Numbered from the stretch's first letter, positions 27,145-36,716 are shown. The stretch: 64,000 nucleotides of DNA from Rhodanobacter panaciterrae (GCF_014651895.1 NZ_BMXT01000001.1:744001-808000); one strand, 5' to 3'. Numbers and translations: made by a program. The notes: a model not told the origin generated them from the sequence alone.

Positions 27145-27154
27145 TGGTTTGCCC

Positions 27155-27436
27155 GTGATCAGAAACTTTGCCGACAAGGAAGCGGAAAAGGTCTGGGGCG
27201 GAACGCCATCCCGGCGCCTGCCTGCCGATATCCAGTCCGTGGCGCGTCGCAAGCTGCGTATGCTCGCGAATGCCTCTGTGCTGGATGATCTTCGCGTTCC
27301 TCCGGCCAATCGGCTCGAAGCCCTCAAGGGCAATCGCAAAGGTCAGTACAGCATCCGGATCAACGATCAATGGCGTATCTGTTTTCGATGGATTGACAAT
27401 GACGCCTACGACGTGGAAATCGTCGATTACCACTGA
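27155..27436 (+). CDS. higB: HigB-type toxin (RelE superfamily mRNA interferase)
   Basis: A protein of 93 residues from GTG 27155 (MIRNFADKEAEKVW); a TTG two codons upstream is possible. The fold marks are the N-terminal beta strand, LPADIQSVARRKLRMLANA, LRVPPANRLEALKGNRKGQYSIRINDQWRICF and a C-terminal VEIVDYH, classic for HigB/RelE plasmid-maintenance killer toxins. The basic residues and C-terminal His expected for ribosome-dependent mRNA cleavage are present. higA follows 16 bases later, the toxin-first order typical of higBA. Confidence 0.92.
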   Translation: MIRNFADKEAEKVWGGTPSRRLPADIQSVARRKLRMLANASVLDDLRVPPANRLEALKGNRKGQYSIRINDQWRICFRWIDNDAYDVEIVDYH

Positions 27437-27452
27437 CACCAGCGAGTCGATC

Positions 27453-27743
27453 ATGAAGAGCCTGCCCAACATCCATCCCGGCGAAGTGCTGCTTGAGGAG
27501 TTTCTGACGCCCATGGGCATCAGCCAGAACGCCTTGGCGCGGGCTGCTGGCGTACCGCCGCGTCGTATCAACGAGATCGTGCTTGGCAAGCGCGGTGTTA
27601 CAGCGGATACCGCGGTGCGTCTGGCTGTGGCCCTGGGCACCAGTGAGCGCTTCTGGCTGGGGCTCCAGGCAGACTACGATCTGGAAGAGGCGCACCGTAC
27701 GCTCGGCAACGCGGTCGACCAGATTGAGCGGATTGCGGCGTGA
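27453..27743 (+). CDS. higA: HigA-type antitoxin, XRE family
   Basis: A protein of 96 residues: NIHPGEVLLEEFLTPMGISQNALARAAGVPPRRINEIVLGKRG is the standard HigA helix-turn-helix, followed by TAVRLAVALGTSERFWLGLQ. It binds HigB and represses the operon, probably at the nested palindrome upstream. The pair sits between the two effector/immunity loci on the opposite strand. Confidence 0.93.
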   Translation: MKSLPNIHPGEVLLEEFLTPMGISQNALARAAGVPPRRINEIVLGKRGVTADTAVRLAVALGTSERFWLGLQADYDLEEAHRTLGNAVDQIERIAA

Positions 27744-28070
27744 TGGTTTACTCATCGGCTAGCGCGGTGGCGTACTCACGCGAAGGGTGAGGGGCGGGTG
27801 CTTGCGCTAAGCTTCCTTGCGACAAACTCATTCGCAAGGGATGCGAGCCCATGCCCATCATCTCGAGCTTCTTCGGCATTTACGTTCGTATGTACTTTGT
27901 CGGCCACGCGCCGCCGCATGCTCCAATGGACTCGACTTGAGTGCCGAATCATTGCATCGACGACTGCAGGAATCCGGTAGCTTGCGGCGCGATGCCGAAG
28001 CGGCTTGATCCGGTACGACGGCACGTATCAACAAGAAAGTTGTGCCCCCTTCCTGCAGTCGTGACGACAT
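27744..28070. other. Intergenic region between higA and effector B
   Basis: A 327-bp gap between convergent genes. Small open frames exist on both strands but none has a ribosome site or a recognisable product. No clear hairpin terminator seen. Probably filler left by the duplication or insertion events around it. Confidence 0.4.
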
Positions 28071-28607
28071 CTACGGTGAGCGCTGCACCGCCGGCTGATC
28101 CATCTGCAGGTTTTGCATCTGCTGCATGGGTGGCGCGTTCTGAGTCTGGGCAGGTTGTTGAATATCGTGCTGCCACTGACCGCTGCTCTGCGCGAGCGGC
28201 GTGCCGATCGCCTGGCCCACGTTGACGTCGGTATAGCGCTTGAACAGCGAGTTCGTGTCGCCCTGCACGGCATACGCCCGACTGGCGTCATCGCTCAACA
28301 CGACATGATCGACCCGACTCATGCCGTTGCTGTGAGCGGCGACAGCCAGTGCCGCGGCAAGATTGTCACTGCGCTGATCCGGTGCACGTCCTTGCTGCGC
28401 ATCCAGGCGATGCACGGCGTCGAGTGCCTGCCGGTACATTCCGTTGCCGGGGTGCGTGGCATCGGCGAGAGTCGGCTGCGGCGGGTGCACGGCCATCCGC
28501 AAGGCATTCAGCGTCTTCGGGCCGGCGACGCCATCGGGCGTCATGTGATGCGCGCGCTGGAACTGCTCGACCGCTGCCTTCGTGCCTGGACCAAAATCAC
28601 TGTCCGG
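28069..28607. repeat. Paralogous block B (with 24246-24784), 539 bp
   Basis: Counterpart of the block in effector A; encodes the end of the PG-binding domain and the XVIPCD of effector B. Confidence 0.85.
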
Positions 28608-29405
28608 AACAATAGGGCGGCCGTGAGCATCATGCAGGCCGAGCTGGGCCAGCTTGGTCTGCAGATCGTGGACCCCGGCACCGTGGTCGTGCTCACGTAG
28701 CGTGCCTGCATGCTGCACTCGATCTGCGGCAGCATGATGAGTGGCTTGATGCGCGGTCTTGGCACGCGCAACCGTATCGACGGGAATGCCAGTTTCTGCG
28801 AACTGGACAAGGTCGGCCTTCTCTTGCAGCGCTCTTTCCTTCAATGCTTCCCATTGCAGTGGTGAGCGGCGGAACAGGGTTTCCGTATGATCGTGCTTGT
28901 AGTCCTGGACAGCTTCGACAATGTCCTTGTCGCTCAGCTTTGCCAGTTCGTACTGATCGCCGAACTTGGCTTTTAGCCCTTTTTCGAATATCGGTACGGT
29001 CAGGTTCCGGGTTTGAACTGCCGTACTCCACAGCGCGTCTTGCACAGCTGGCCCGCGCCCGGTGAGATCAAGACCGTCACGCTTGAGCGCCGCGACTTGC
29101 ACATCGTAGTGAGTGCGCTTGATGAAGTCGTGCTGATCATCGACAAAACCATCCTGTTTCGCCATCTCCTTCCACTTTGTACTAAACGTATCGGTGCCAG
29201 GAGTTAGGCCATCGAAATCCTTCTTGTATTTCGACTGCTCCAGATACTCTCTGACGGTTCCGGACGAAGAGGAAAGTTGATACTCCCCGTAAGACACGCC
29301 GCCGTGATCATTTTGTCCTGTCGATACAGTCCCTGCGCCATGGCCGCGCGTCTCGAACCACGCCGATGTTTGACCCAATCGCCATGCTTTCTGTTCGTTA
29401 TCCAT
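28071..29405 (-). CDS. Antibacterial T4SS effector: lysozyme-like N-domain, PG-binding domain, XVIPCD
   Basis: A protein of 444 residues. The N-terminal domain (1-210) has WFETRGHGAGTVSTG and GGVSYGEYQLSS, a pattern I associate with phage-type and VgrG-linked muramidase-like domains; E18 of WFETRG is a candidate catalytic acid. A linker (about 205-230) leads to a PG_binding_1 domain (232-300, DLQTKLAQLGL, DSDFGPGTKAAVEQFQ) and the XVIPCD (310-444), which is nearly identical to that of effector A. It should be secreted by an X-type T4SS into rival cells and attack their peptidoglycan. The DUF1311 immunity gene lies 47 bases upstream. No T4SS structural genes are in this window. Confidence 0.85.
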   Translation of the reverse strand: MDNEQKAWRLGQTSAWFETRGHGAGTVSTGQNDHGGVSYGEYQLSSSSGTVREYLEQSKYKKDFDGLTPGTDTFSTKWKEMAKQDGFVDDQHDFIKRTHYDVQVAALKRDGLDLTGRGPAVQDALWSTAVQTRNLTVPIFEKGLKAKFGDQYELAKLSDKDIVEAVQDYKHDHTETLFRRSPLQWEALKERALQEKADLVQFAETGIPVDTVARAKTAHQATHHAAADRVQHAGTLREHDHGAGVHDLQTKLAQLGLHDAHGRPIVPDSDFGPGTKAAVEQFQRAHHMTPDGVAGPKTLNALRMAVHPPQPTLADATHPGNGMYRQALDAVHRLDAQQGRAPDQRSDNLAAALAVAAHSNGMSRVDHVVLSDDASRAYAVQGDTNSLFKRYTDVNVGQAIGTPLAQSSGQWQHDIQQPAQTQNAPPMQQMQNLQMDQPAVQRSP

Positions 29406-29452
29406 GTTTGCCCATCCCTAGTTGATTCGACACACCAGCCTCTACCAAGCTG

Positions 29453-29971
29453 CTACTTTCGATACAGACGTGACTCCAGCTCGGTTGCTCGATCGGCCGT
29501 TTGATCAACTAGGCATTCGTCGGATTCAAGTTCCTGTCCCTGGCCGGGTTCGCTGCCCGGTGCGCAGAACTTGTCTCGGAACGAGATCCATCGACGCTCT
29601 TCTTCGCGCAAACGTTTACGGTCAGCTTCATTCAATGAGCCCATCAATTTTTTGTAGGTCTGGTTCAGTCGATGATCCTGAAAGCCATGCTCGTCGCGCA
29701 GGCAGTCGCGGATACCAGGCGTTGTCCCTTCGGCATCCTTGAGGCACGCACCTAGCGAAGGTCGAAGCCCTATGGTGCGACCATAAGCGACTGCTTCAGA
29801 ACTCTTGGCGGGCAAAGGGTGGCTCGGCCATTGATCGGCGAAACAAGGGCCTGATGCCAGTGTCGCAGCGATGGACAGGGAAGCGAGCACGTTCCGTTTC
29901 TTTGATGACGGGAACGTATGGAGCGTGCTGAGAGGCCGACGCAGCCAGATACGAGTTGGAATGGGGGGCAT
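29453..29971 (-). CDS. DUF1311 (LprI-like) immunity protein of locus B
   Basis: A protein of 172 residues; ATG 29971 follows GAGGAG. It has a long basic n-region and a hydrophobic core around 27-42 with cleavage after CFA. DUF1311 marks: GACLKDAEG, CLRDEHGFQDHRLNQTYKKLMG, LREEERRWISFRDKFC. It is the probable immunity protein for effector B encoded next in the transcript. Its leader and N-terminal codons resemble those of the 26475 gene of locus A. Confidence 0.85.
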   Translation of the reverse strand: MPPIPTRIWLRRPLSTLHTFPSSKKRNVLASLSIAATLASGPCFADQWPSHPLPAKSSEAVAYGRTIGLRPSLGACLKDAEGTTPGIRDCLRDEHGFQDHRLNQTYKKLMGSLNEADRKRLREEERRWISFRDKFCAPGSEPGQGQELESDECLVDQTADRATELESRLYRK

Positions 29972-29991
29972 GAGAACTCCTCGAAAGATGG

Positions 29992-30083
29992 ACCCTGAAA
30001 TCCTTTGCCGAAAAGCCTAGCATCGGAACTTCGCGCCAAAATGTGAGCGTGCTCGGGAAATGGCGTGGGGGAATGGCGCGATG
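29992..30083 (-). promoter_or_regulatory. Duplicated control region, copy B
   Basis: 92 bp matching 26978-27069 at 86 positions; lies 20 bases before the locus B immunity start. Shared regulation of both killing loci is the natural reading. Confidence 0.65.
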
Positions 30084-30220
30084 AACAAGGGGCAGTGTGG
30101 TTCCGCTTGCCCGCAGGCTTGGGCACGTTGACCCGTCTTGACGGGCCGCCCTGACACCCTTTCGTTTTTTTTGCCAACATCCATGTCTCCGATAGCTTCG
30201 ACTGTTCAAAGAGCAAAATC

Positions 30221-31582
30221 ATGATTTCCGGAAGAACGCTTGAAAGCTGGTACGTCAGCCATCCGTTGATTCGCGAACTGGTCGCGCTGCAGGAAACCAC
30301 CTGGTTCAATCCCGCAGTGGCCCCGGTCGCGGAGTCGATCAGTGATGTGGGATTGACGGCTGCCGATGTCGCCGATGCCAGCGCGCGATTGACGCGTTTT
30401 GCTTCCTATCTCAGACGCGTGTTTCCGGAAACGGAGGACAGCGGCGGCATCATCGAGTCGGACGTGCGTCCTTTGCCAAAGCTGCATGCCTTGTTGGGCG
30501 AACGCTACAGTCGGACCTTGGGTGGATCGCTATGGCTCAAGCGGGACAGCCATCTGCCTATTTCCGGCTCGATCAAGGCGCGCGGCGGCATCTATGAAGT
30601 GCTCAAGCATGCCGAGGATCTGGCGTTGGCGGGAAAGTTGTTGAGGCTTGACGACGATTACGCGGTGCTGGACAGCGACAAGGCACGGGCCTTCTTTGGT
30701 CAATACAAGATAGCGGTCGGCTCGACCGGCAATCTTGGTCTGTCCATCGGCATCATGGGTGCGGCGCTGGGTTTTCAGGTGACGGTGCACATGTCCGCGG
30801 ATGCACGGCAATGGAAGAAAGACATGTTGCGCTCGCGCGGCGTGACGGTCATCGAGTATGCCTCGGATTACAGCGTGGCCATTGCCGAAGGCCGTAAGCA
30901 GGCCGAGCGCGATCCCGCCTGTCATTTCGTGGATGACGAAAACTCGGTCAACCTGTTTCTGGGTTACGCGGTCGCGGCCGAGCGACTACAGAAGCAATTG
31001 GCGGAAGCGGGTATTGCCGTGGATGCGCAACATCCACTGTTTGTCTATTTGCCGTGTGGCATCGGCGGCGCGCCCGGTGGCGTGGCCTTCGGCCTGAAGC
31101 TGGTCTACGGCGATGCCGTCCACTGCATTTTCGCCGAGCCCACGCATTCGCCGTGCATGTTGTTGGGCGTCTATACCGGGCTGCATGACGCGGTCTGCGT
31201 GCAGGATTTTGGCATCGACAACGTGACAGCTGCCGATGGACTCGCGGTCGGACGCGCTTCGGGTTTTGTCGGGAAAGCCATGCAGCGCCTGGTGGATGGC
31301 TACTACACCGTCAGCGATGAGGAGATGTACAGCTTGCTGGCGCTGATGGAGCGCAGCGAGGGCGTACGGCTGGAGCCGTCTGCGCTCGCCGGCGTGCCGG
31401 GCATCGCCAGAGTTCATGGTGATCAGGGCTATCTGGTTCGCGCTGGCCTGGACAGTCAGGCCATGGCGCAAGCCACCCATCTGGTCTGGGCAACTGGAGG
31501 CAACATGGTGCCGTCAGACGAGATGCAAGCCTATCTGGACAAGGGGCGTCGGTTGCTTGCGAAGGATTCGACTGCCGGGTGA
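30221..31582 (+). CDS. dsdA: D-serine dehydratase
   Basis: A protein of 453 residues, close to the 442 of E. coli DsdA. It is a PLP fold-type II enzyme converting D-serine to pyruvate and ammonia. The Schiff-base lysine is K119 in GSIKARGG (Lys118 in E. coli), the phosphate-binding loop is GSTGNLG, and [10 protein letters not shown] and a C-terminal WATGGNMVP follow. The last element binds the PLP ring. No dsdC-type regulator or transporter is adjacent, so it is likely a stand-alone detoxification or catabolic gene. Confidence 0.93.
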   Translation: MISGRTLESWYVSHPLIRELVALQETTWFNPAVAPVAESISDVGLTAADVADASARLTRFASYLRRVFPETEDSGGIIESDVRPLPKLHALLGERYSRTLGGSLWLKRDSHLPISGSIKARGGIYEVLKHAEDLALAGKLLRLDDDYAVLDSDKARAFFGQYKIAVGSTGNLGLSIGIMGAALGFQVTVHMSADARQWKKDMLRSRGVTVIEYASDYSVAIAEGRKQAERDPACHFVDDENSVNLFLGYAVAAERLQKQLAEAGIAVDAQHPLFVYLPCGIGGAPGGVAFGLKLVYGDAVHCIFAEPTHSPCMLLGVYTGLHDAVCVQDFGIDNVTAADGLAVGRASGFVGKAMQRLVDGYYTVSDEEMYSLLALMERSEGVRLEPSALAGVPGIARVHGDQGYLVRAGLDSQAMAQATHLVWATGGNMVPSDEMQAYLDKGRRLLAKDSTAG

Positions 31583-31768
31583 GATGTTCGATTCCCGAGG
31601 CGCGGCTTCCGCAGAGAGCGTGATCCTGATCGAACGTCGATTTCCCTTCATCTCGTTCGTCGTGGAAGAGGTCCGCTCACTGACGCCTATGGCTTGGGTG
31701 CCATCGGGGACGATCCAGAAAGAGTCAGATCTTCATGATGTCTATGCGATCAGATCGGGAGAGATGAG

Positions 31769-32479
31769 ATGAAGCAAGATGCCGGCCGCTTGAAGATGGG
31801 CGTGACGCTAAGTCTGCTTTTGGCGATAGCCGTTGCCGAAAGTTCGTCAGCTCAAAATTCGCAACATGCCTATCCGAGCATGGCGCCTCTGTCCCAATAC
31901 CTGATGGCGGACCGCAATGCGGAAATCGCACTGGCGCGCAGCGCGGCGCCCGAGGCCATTTCCGGCGAAGCCACGATTCTGGTGCTCGGGCCACATGGTT
32001 ACGTCACGGCGGTCGAAGGCAAGAACGGCTTTGTGTGCATGGTCGACCGGTCCTGGTCGGCGCAGTTCGATTTCCCGGAATTCTGGAATCCGAAATTGCG
32101 TGGACCGACCTGCTTCAACCCGCAGGCGGCGCGATCGGTCCTGCCGATAACCACCAAGAGGACCGAGCTGGCTCTCGCCGGACAATCCAGGAATCAAATC
32201 ATGGAGGGCATCAAGAGCGCACTCGCCAAAAAACAGTTGCCACCTCTGGAACCTGGCGCGATGTGCTACATGATGTCGAAACAAGGCTACTTGAATGATT
32301 CCGTGGGGCACTGGATGCCGCACCTGATGTTCTATATGCCACTTGATGCGGATTGGGGTGCCGACTTGCCAGGCGCTCCGATCATGCTGAATCCGCAGTT
32401 TCAGGACCCTGAAAAGATAAAGGTGTTCATGGTATCGGCCGGCAAGTGGTCCGACGGAACGCCTGCGCCGGCGATGTAG
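31769..32479 (+). CDS. Hypothetical secreted protein
   Basis: A protein of 236 residues with GGGAGAG upstream of ATG 31769. Signal peptide with hydrophobic core 11-26, cleavage after SSSA. The mature protein has ILVLGPHGYVTAVEGKNGFVCMVDRSW and four cysteines (VCMV, TCFN, MCYM spacing), and a C-terminal MVSAGKWSDGTPAPAM. I have seen such proteins only as uncharacterised secreted proteins; I assign no function. Confidence 0.7.
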   Translation: MKQDAGRLKMGVTLSLLLAIAVAESSSAQNSQHAYPSMAPLSQYLMADRNAEIALARSAAPEAISGEATILVLGPHGYVTAVEGKNGFVCMVDRSWSAQFDFPEFWNPKLRGPTCFNPQAARSVLPITTKRTELALAGQSRNQIMEGIKSALAKKQLPPLEPGAMCYMMSKQGYLNDSVGHWMPHLMFYMPLDADWGADLPGAPIMLNPQFQDPEKIKVFMVSAGKWSDGTPAPAM

Positions 32480-32527
32480 GGAAGGAGCGCTGATCCGCCT
32501 TGGCGGCTTGAGAGATCGACGCGGCTA

Positions 32528-32884
32528 TCAATGCCGCGTGCGCTTGGTGCTCGCGCTGGCGGGGGTCATCTCGACACTCAGGGTGAAAGTGCGTTGTTCG
32601 TCCGGCTGCATGGCGCCGACGCCCACCAGTTTGCGCGCGATCTCCTCGCCGCGTTCGTTGCGAATGGTCAGCACCATCGAGTATTCCCATGCGCCGCTGC
32701 CGACGGGGTTGCGAAAGCTGCCTTCCACGCGCAGTGGCACGGACGCTGGCGCCGCGGTCGCGCCGGTGGATTCACTGAAACGCAGCTTGTGGCGACAGGC
32801 GGGGCACACTTCCGCACTTTCCAGGATGGTCTCCCGGCAGTGCGGACAGGTGCGCGTCGCCCCGGCCGTGCTTGGGTTGCTCAC
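32528..32884 (-). CDS. Small zinc-ribbon protein, operon partner of bactofilin
   Basis: A protein of 118 residues from GTG 32884. Two CxxC knuckles, CPHC and CPAC near residues 13-30, form a zinc ribbon; a beta-rich domain of about 70 residues follows. The GTG overlaps the bactofilin stop by four bases (GTGA), so translation is coupled. Function unknown, perhaps an accessory to the bactofilin scaffold. Confidence 0.75.
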   Translation of the reverse strand: MSNPSTAGATRTCPHCRETILESAEVCPACRHKLRFSESTGATAAPASVPLRVEGSFRNPVGSGAWEYSMVLTIRNERGEEIARKLVGVGAMQPDEQRTFTLSVEMTPASASTKRTRH

Positions 32885-33411
32885 GAAGCGGTGCCGTCGT
32901 GCCCGAGAGTCTTGTTCGCGCTGTGGCTGCTCTTTGTATCGTCCCAGCCGAACTCGGCCTGGCCGCGCATGCGCGAACCTGCCGCCACGCTGAGCGAGCC
33001 TGCTTTCAGGTCGCCGGTCAGTGCGCCGCTTTGCTGCAATTCCACGTGCGCCGCGGATTCGATGTTGCCGATCAGTTCGCCCGCGATGGTGACCTTCTCG
33101 GCGCGCACGCTGCCAGTCACTTTGGCGCCGGGTTCGATGGTGAGGTCGCCGCGCACGTTGACGTCGCCCTTGAAGTTGCCGGCGATGCGCACATGACCCT
33201 CACCTTCGATCTTGCCCTCGATGGTGATATCGGGCGCGATCAGCGATTCGGCTCTGGGCTTGCCCGGCGTGGGCGCGGGCGTGGGACGAAATGCGGGCTG
33301 CACCGGCGCTTGCGCTTCGTGCTTGGTCTCCGGGATGCCGGGTCGCGCCAGGTCGGTGGCTTCGGGCATTTCGGTGGCGGAGGTCTTGGCGGTTTCTTTC
33401 CACAGGGCCAT
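32881..33411 (-). CDS. Bactofilin
   Basis: A protein of 176 residues with GGAG seven bases before ATG 33411. A disordered Pro-rich N-terminus (1-55) is followed by the bactofilin beta-helix (about 57-145) with repeating IEGKIEGEGHVRIAGNFKGD and GxVRAEKVTIAGELIGNI elements. Bactofilins polymerise without nucleotide into filaments that organise envelope enzymes or stalks. Co-transcribed with the zinc-ribbon gene. Confidence 0.9.
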   Translation of the reverse strand: MALWKETAKTSATEMPEATDLARPGIPETKHEAQAPVQPAFRPTPAPTPGKPRAESLIAPDITIEGKIEGEGHVRIAGNFKGDVNVRGDLTIEPGAKVTGSVRAEKVTIAGELIGNIESAAHVELQQSGALTGDLKAGSLSVAAGSRMRGQAEFGWDDTKSSHSANKTLGHDGTAS

Positions 33412-33548
33412 GGCGGGACTCCAGTTCGGTCGGACGGAGGGTCAGCCTACCCCCCAAACGGCACGCAAAAACGGGGTCAGGGTCACTTACCTGTGCAAAA
33501 GCAGGGTTAGGTTCAGGTTCGCTCCCTAATTTGCTGTTTGTTATGGAC

Positions 33549-33720
33549 TTGAGCACTTCGGCGTCGAGCGGAACGATGGTGCAGATGAACATCCCGCTCG
33601 CGCTGCGCGCATGTCGGCCGGGCACCTCAGTCGAGAGTTCAAGCTCGTCTTCGACGAGTCGCCTTGCAAGCTATCTGTTGATCCGACGCATCGAGCGCGT
33701 GTGCCGGGCAAATGAACTCG
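33549..33720 (+). pseudogene. AraC-type regulator remnant (internal deletion and frameshift)
   Basis: The sequence repeats the intact AraC-type gene at 35747-36005: the leader CTTGAGCAC and GATGAACA at the start, then after loss of roughly 100 bases the segment ATGTCGGCCGGGCACCTCAG. The remnant also carries a one-base insertion after TCGCCTTG that breaks the frame. It precedes a glyoxalase-fold gene, as the intact copy does. Confidence 0.8.
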
Positions 33721-33764
33721 AAGCGTCACCGGGCGGCTCATCCGGGGTTCCTGCAGTTCTTCGT

Positions 33765-33805
33765 CGCACGAGCGCCATGACCTCCGAGGTCATGGCGCTC
33801 GTGCG
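33765..33805. repeat. Perfect 20-bp inverted repeat with one-base centre
   Basis: Arms CGCACGAGCGCCATGACCTC and its exact complement flank a single C. It lies between the AraC remnant and the glyoxalase gene start at 33850. Such a long perfect palindrome could be a transcription barrier or a recombination scar; no T-tract follows. Confidence 0.75.
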
Positions 33806-33849
33806 CTTCCGTCGACGAAAATCGCGACACTTCCACCAAGGGACTCTCC

Positions 33850-34839
33850 ATGCGCCGCCCGATGTTGCTCGTTCTGGCAATGTTCCTGTGTCTCGGTGCT
33901 GCACAGGCCTCGCCTCGTCCTGTTGCGGCACCTCCTGCACGACTCGACCACGTCCTGCTCTGGGGTCGCGGGATCGATCAGATCACCTCGGTCATGGCGG
34001 TCAAGCTGGGCTTTCAGGTGCGCCCCGGGCACGACCCCGACGGAGTCGCCAATCGATACGTCAGGTTTGCCGACAGCAGTTTCTTCGAGCTGCTTGGTAT
34101 CACCCGTCCAGATCCGAGCTTCGATCCAGGCATGAAGGAAGACCAGCTGGCGCTCAAGGGTGGCCCGGGATCGCGCAGTTTCGGCTTCCGCTCCGCAGCG
34201 CTCGATGCGATCCACCGCTCGCTCAAGGGGCTCGGCTATGCGGTCACGCCTTTTTTCACCGGGCCTGACAGCAAGAAACCGGGTTGGCGGTTGTTTGCGT
34301 TCGATCGTGCGCCGCTGTCGAGCAACACCTTCTTCATCGACTATGCCGCCAACTACGCACCCGACCAGATCGATCCTGCCAATGCGGACGATTACCGCGT
34401 GACGCGCGAGCATCCCAATGGCGCACGCGAACTGTCGGCGATATGGCTGGTGTCGGGCGATGCCGAATCCGACCGCAGGCAGCTCGAAAAGATGGGCTTC
34501 GGTGGCGCGGTACCGACCCGGTTGCCCGCGGTCGGCGCCCGCGGTTTTTGCGTGCCAGTCGGGCCGACGGCGCTGCTGGTGCTTCAGCCCGATGGCGCTG
34601 GCGCCGCAGCCGAGGCCATGGCGGCCGGCGGGCTGCGCATTCTGGGCGTGAGTGTCGGCGTCGCCGAGCTCGGGCGTGCGCAGCGTTGGGTCGAACGCGG
34701 CTACGAGCGCAGGCTGGCAACTTATCGCGGCTTGTCCGGTGAATCCTTTCTTGCGCCGACGCGGGATGATCTAGGTCTTTCGATCGAGTTCCACGCGATC
34801 CTGCCGGGCGGTGCACCGTGTGCTGGCGCCAGCATCTAG
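33850..34839 (+). CDS. Secreted glyoxalase-like (VOC, Glyoxalase_3) protein
   Basis: A protein of 329 residues with AAGGGA upstream of ATG 33850. Signal peptide with core 5-20, cleavage after AQA. The body starts RLDHVLLWGRGIDQ and continues through FFELLGITRPDP and TFFIDYA, the pattern of glyoxalase-like domain proteins of the VOC fold. Export is unusual for the fold. It overlaps none of its neighbours when the next gene starts at GTG 34853. Ligand unknown. Confidence 0.75.
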   Translation: MRRPMLLVLAMFLCLGAAQASPRPVAAPPARLDHVLLWGRGIDQITSVMAVKLGFQVRPGHDPDGVANRYVRFADSSFFELLGITRPDPSFDPGMKEDQLALKGGPGSRSFGFRSAALDAIHRSLKGLGYAVTPFFTGPDSKKPGWRLFAFDRAPLSSNTFFIDYAANYAPDQIDPANADDYRVTREHPNGARELSAIWLVSGDAESDRRQLEKMGFGGAVPTRLPAVGARGFCVPVGPTALLVLQPDGAGAAAEAMAAGGLRILGVSVGVAELGRAQRWVERGYERRLATYRGLSGESFLAPTRDDLGLSIEFHAILPGGAPCAGASI

Positions 34840-34852
34840 AGATATTCTTTGC

Positions 34853-35716
34853 GTGGCACCGCATGAAGGATTCACCATCGCCACGCTCACAGCCCCTCTG
34901 TCCCATCCGCCGATCGGCGCCTTGCTGCGCGAGTGGCGCGCGGCAAGGCGTCTGAGCCAGCTCGACCTGGCGCTGGAAACCGGCATATCGACCCGGCATC
35001 TCAGCTGCGTCGAAACCGGCAAGGCGCGCGCGAGCCGCGACACGGTATCGCGGCTGGCCGACGCGCTGGGCATGCCGCTGAGGGAACGCAACGCATTGCT
35101 GCGCGCCGCGGGTTTCGCGGCGATGCATCCTGAGCGTTCGCTGGCGGCTCCCGCACTCGATCGCGTGCGCCAGGCGGTCGACCTGATCCTCGCGCACCAG
35201 GAGCCGTATCCGGCGTTCGTGATCAGCCGTCATTGGGATGTGCTGGCGACCAATGCGGCGGCGGTCAGGGTCGGCCAGATGCTGATGGATGGTCGGCCGG
35301 GCCGGCACGTCAATCTGCTGCACCAGATTTTCGACCCAGAAGATTTTCGTCCGGTGATCGCCAACTGGCACGAAGTGGCTGCGCGATTCATCCGGCACCT
35401 GCACGACGACCTCGCGGCCAATCCGACCGACCGCCGGACGCAGCAGTTGCTCGACGAAGTGTTTGCCTACCCCGATGTCCCGGCGCGCTGGCGCGAACGC
35501 GAGCTGGGCGACGAACCCTCGCCGATCGTCACCTTCAGCTTCCGCAGCAAGTTCGGCGAGCTGCGCTTCTTCGAAACGTTCACCACCTTCGCGGCGCCGT
35601 ACGACGTGACCCTCGACGAGCTACGCATCGACTGCACCTTCCCGGCCGACGATCACACCGCCGTCGTGTGCGCCGAGCTCGCGGTAGGGGAGGCTGTGAG
35701 TTCGGCCATAGAGTAG
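34853..35716 (+). CDS. XRE family regulator with MmyB-type ligand domain
   Basis: A protein of 287 residues if GTG 34853 is used; an earlier GTG at 34811 would overlap the previous gene by 29 bases. N-terminal HTH: LLREWRAARRLSQLDLALETGISTRHLSCVETGKARAS (about residues 20-57). The rest (about 100-287) is the MmyB-like ligand-binding region with AFVISRHWDVLATNAAA and ETFTTFAAPYDVTLDELRIDCTFPAD, typical of this family in actinobacteria and proteobacteria. These regulators often control oxidoreductase or VOC genes nearby. Confidence 0.85.
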   Translation: MAPHEGFTIATLTAPLSHPPIGALLREWRAARRLSQLDLALETGISTRHLSCVETGKARASRDTVSRLADALGMPLRERNALLRAAGFAAMHPERSLAAPALDRVRQAVDLILAHQEPYPAFVISRHWDVLATNAAAVRVGQMLMDGRPGRHVNLLHQIFDPEDFRPVIANWHEVAARFIRHLHDDLAANPTDRRTQQLLDEVFAYPDVPARWRERELGDEPSPIVTFSFRSKFGELRFFETFTTFAAPYDVTLDELRIDCTFPADDHTAVVCAELAVGEAVSSAIE

Positions 35717-35777
35717 TGGTACACACCCTGCTTCAACGGGCTTGAGCACGCCGATACCACGTGGGACGATCACGCCG

Positions 35778-36238
35778 ATGAACAGCCGATCCGCCGCAGA
35801 GCAACACCTGCGCGACCTCGCGCGACTGCGCCGCGTGCGTGACCGGATCGACCGGGAGTACGCGCAGCCGCTGGATGTCGAAGCGCTCGCCGACGGCGTG
35901 CACATGTCGGCCGGGCACCTCAGTCGCCAGTTCAAGCTCGCCTTCGGCGAGTCGCCTTATTCCTATCTGATGACCCGGCGCATCGAGCGCGCGATGGCGA
36001 TGCTGCGTCGTGGCGACCTCAGCGTCACCGAGGTCTGCTTCGCGGTGGGCTGCGCCTCGCTGGGCACCTTCAGCACGCGCTTCACGGAGCTGGCCGGGGT
36101 GCCGCCCAGCGTCTATCGGCGCGACGCGGCGGCCGCGACCGCGTGGATGCCATCCTGCGTGGCGCGGCAGGTGACGCGACCGGTCAGGACGCAACCGATC
36201 AGGAATGGAGAAGCACCGGCCCCGGAGTCGGACTTAGC

Positions 36239-36242
<4 letters not shown>
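35778..36242 (+). CDS. AraC family helix-turn-helix regulator (DNA-binding domain only)
   Basis: A protein of 154 residues from ATG 35778; a TTG 12 codons earlier is in frame. The two HTH motifs are visible: DVEALADGVHMSAGHLSRQFK (about 33-53) and SVTEVCFAVGCASLGTFSTRF (about 80-102), followed by a disordered basic tail. No sensory domain. The stop overlaps the next VOC gene by four bases (ATGA), so the two are translationally coupled, a common AraC-VOC pairing. A decayed copy lies at 33549. Confidence 0.88.
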
Positions 36243-36682
<440 letters not shown>

Positions 36683-36716
36683 GATTTTCGATGCGAATCC
36701 ATGTGAGGAGTTTCCT

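Noticed and set aside
27776-28070. Small open frames between higA and effector B
   Set aside because: They overlap in several frames, lack ribosome sites and show no recognisable product.
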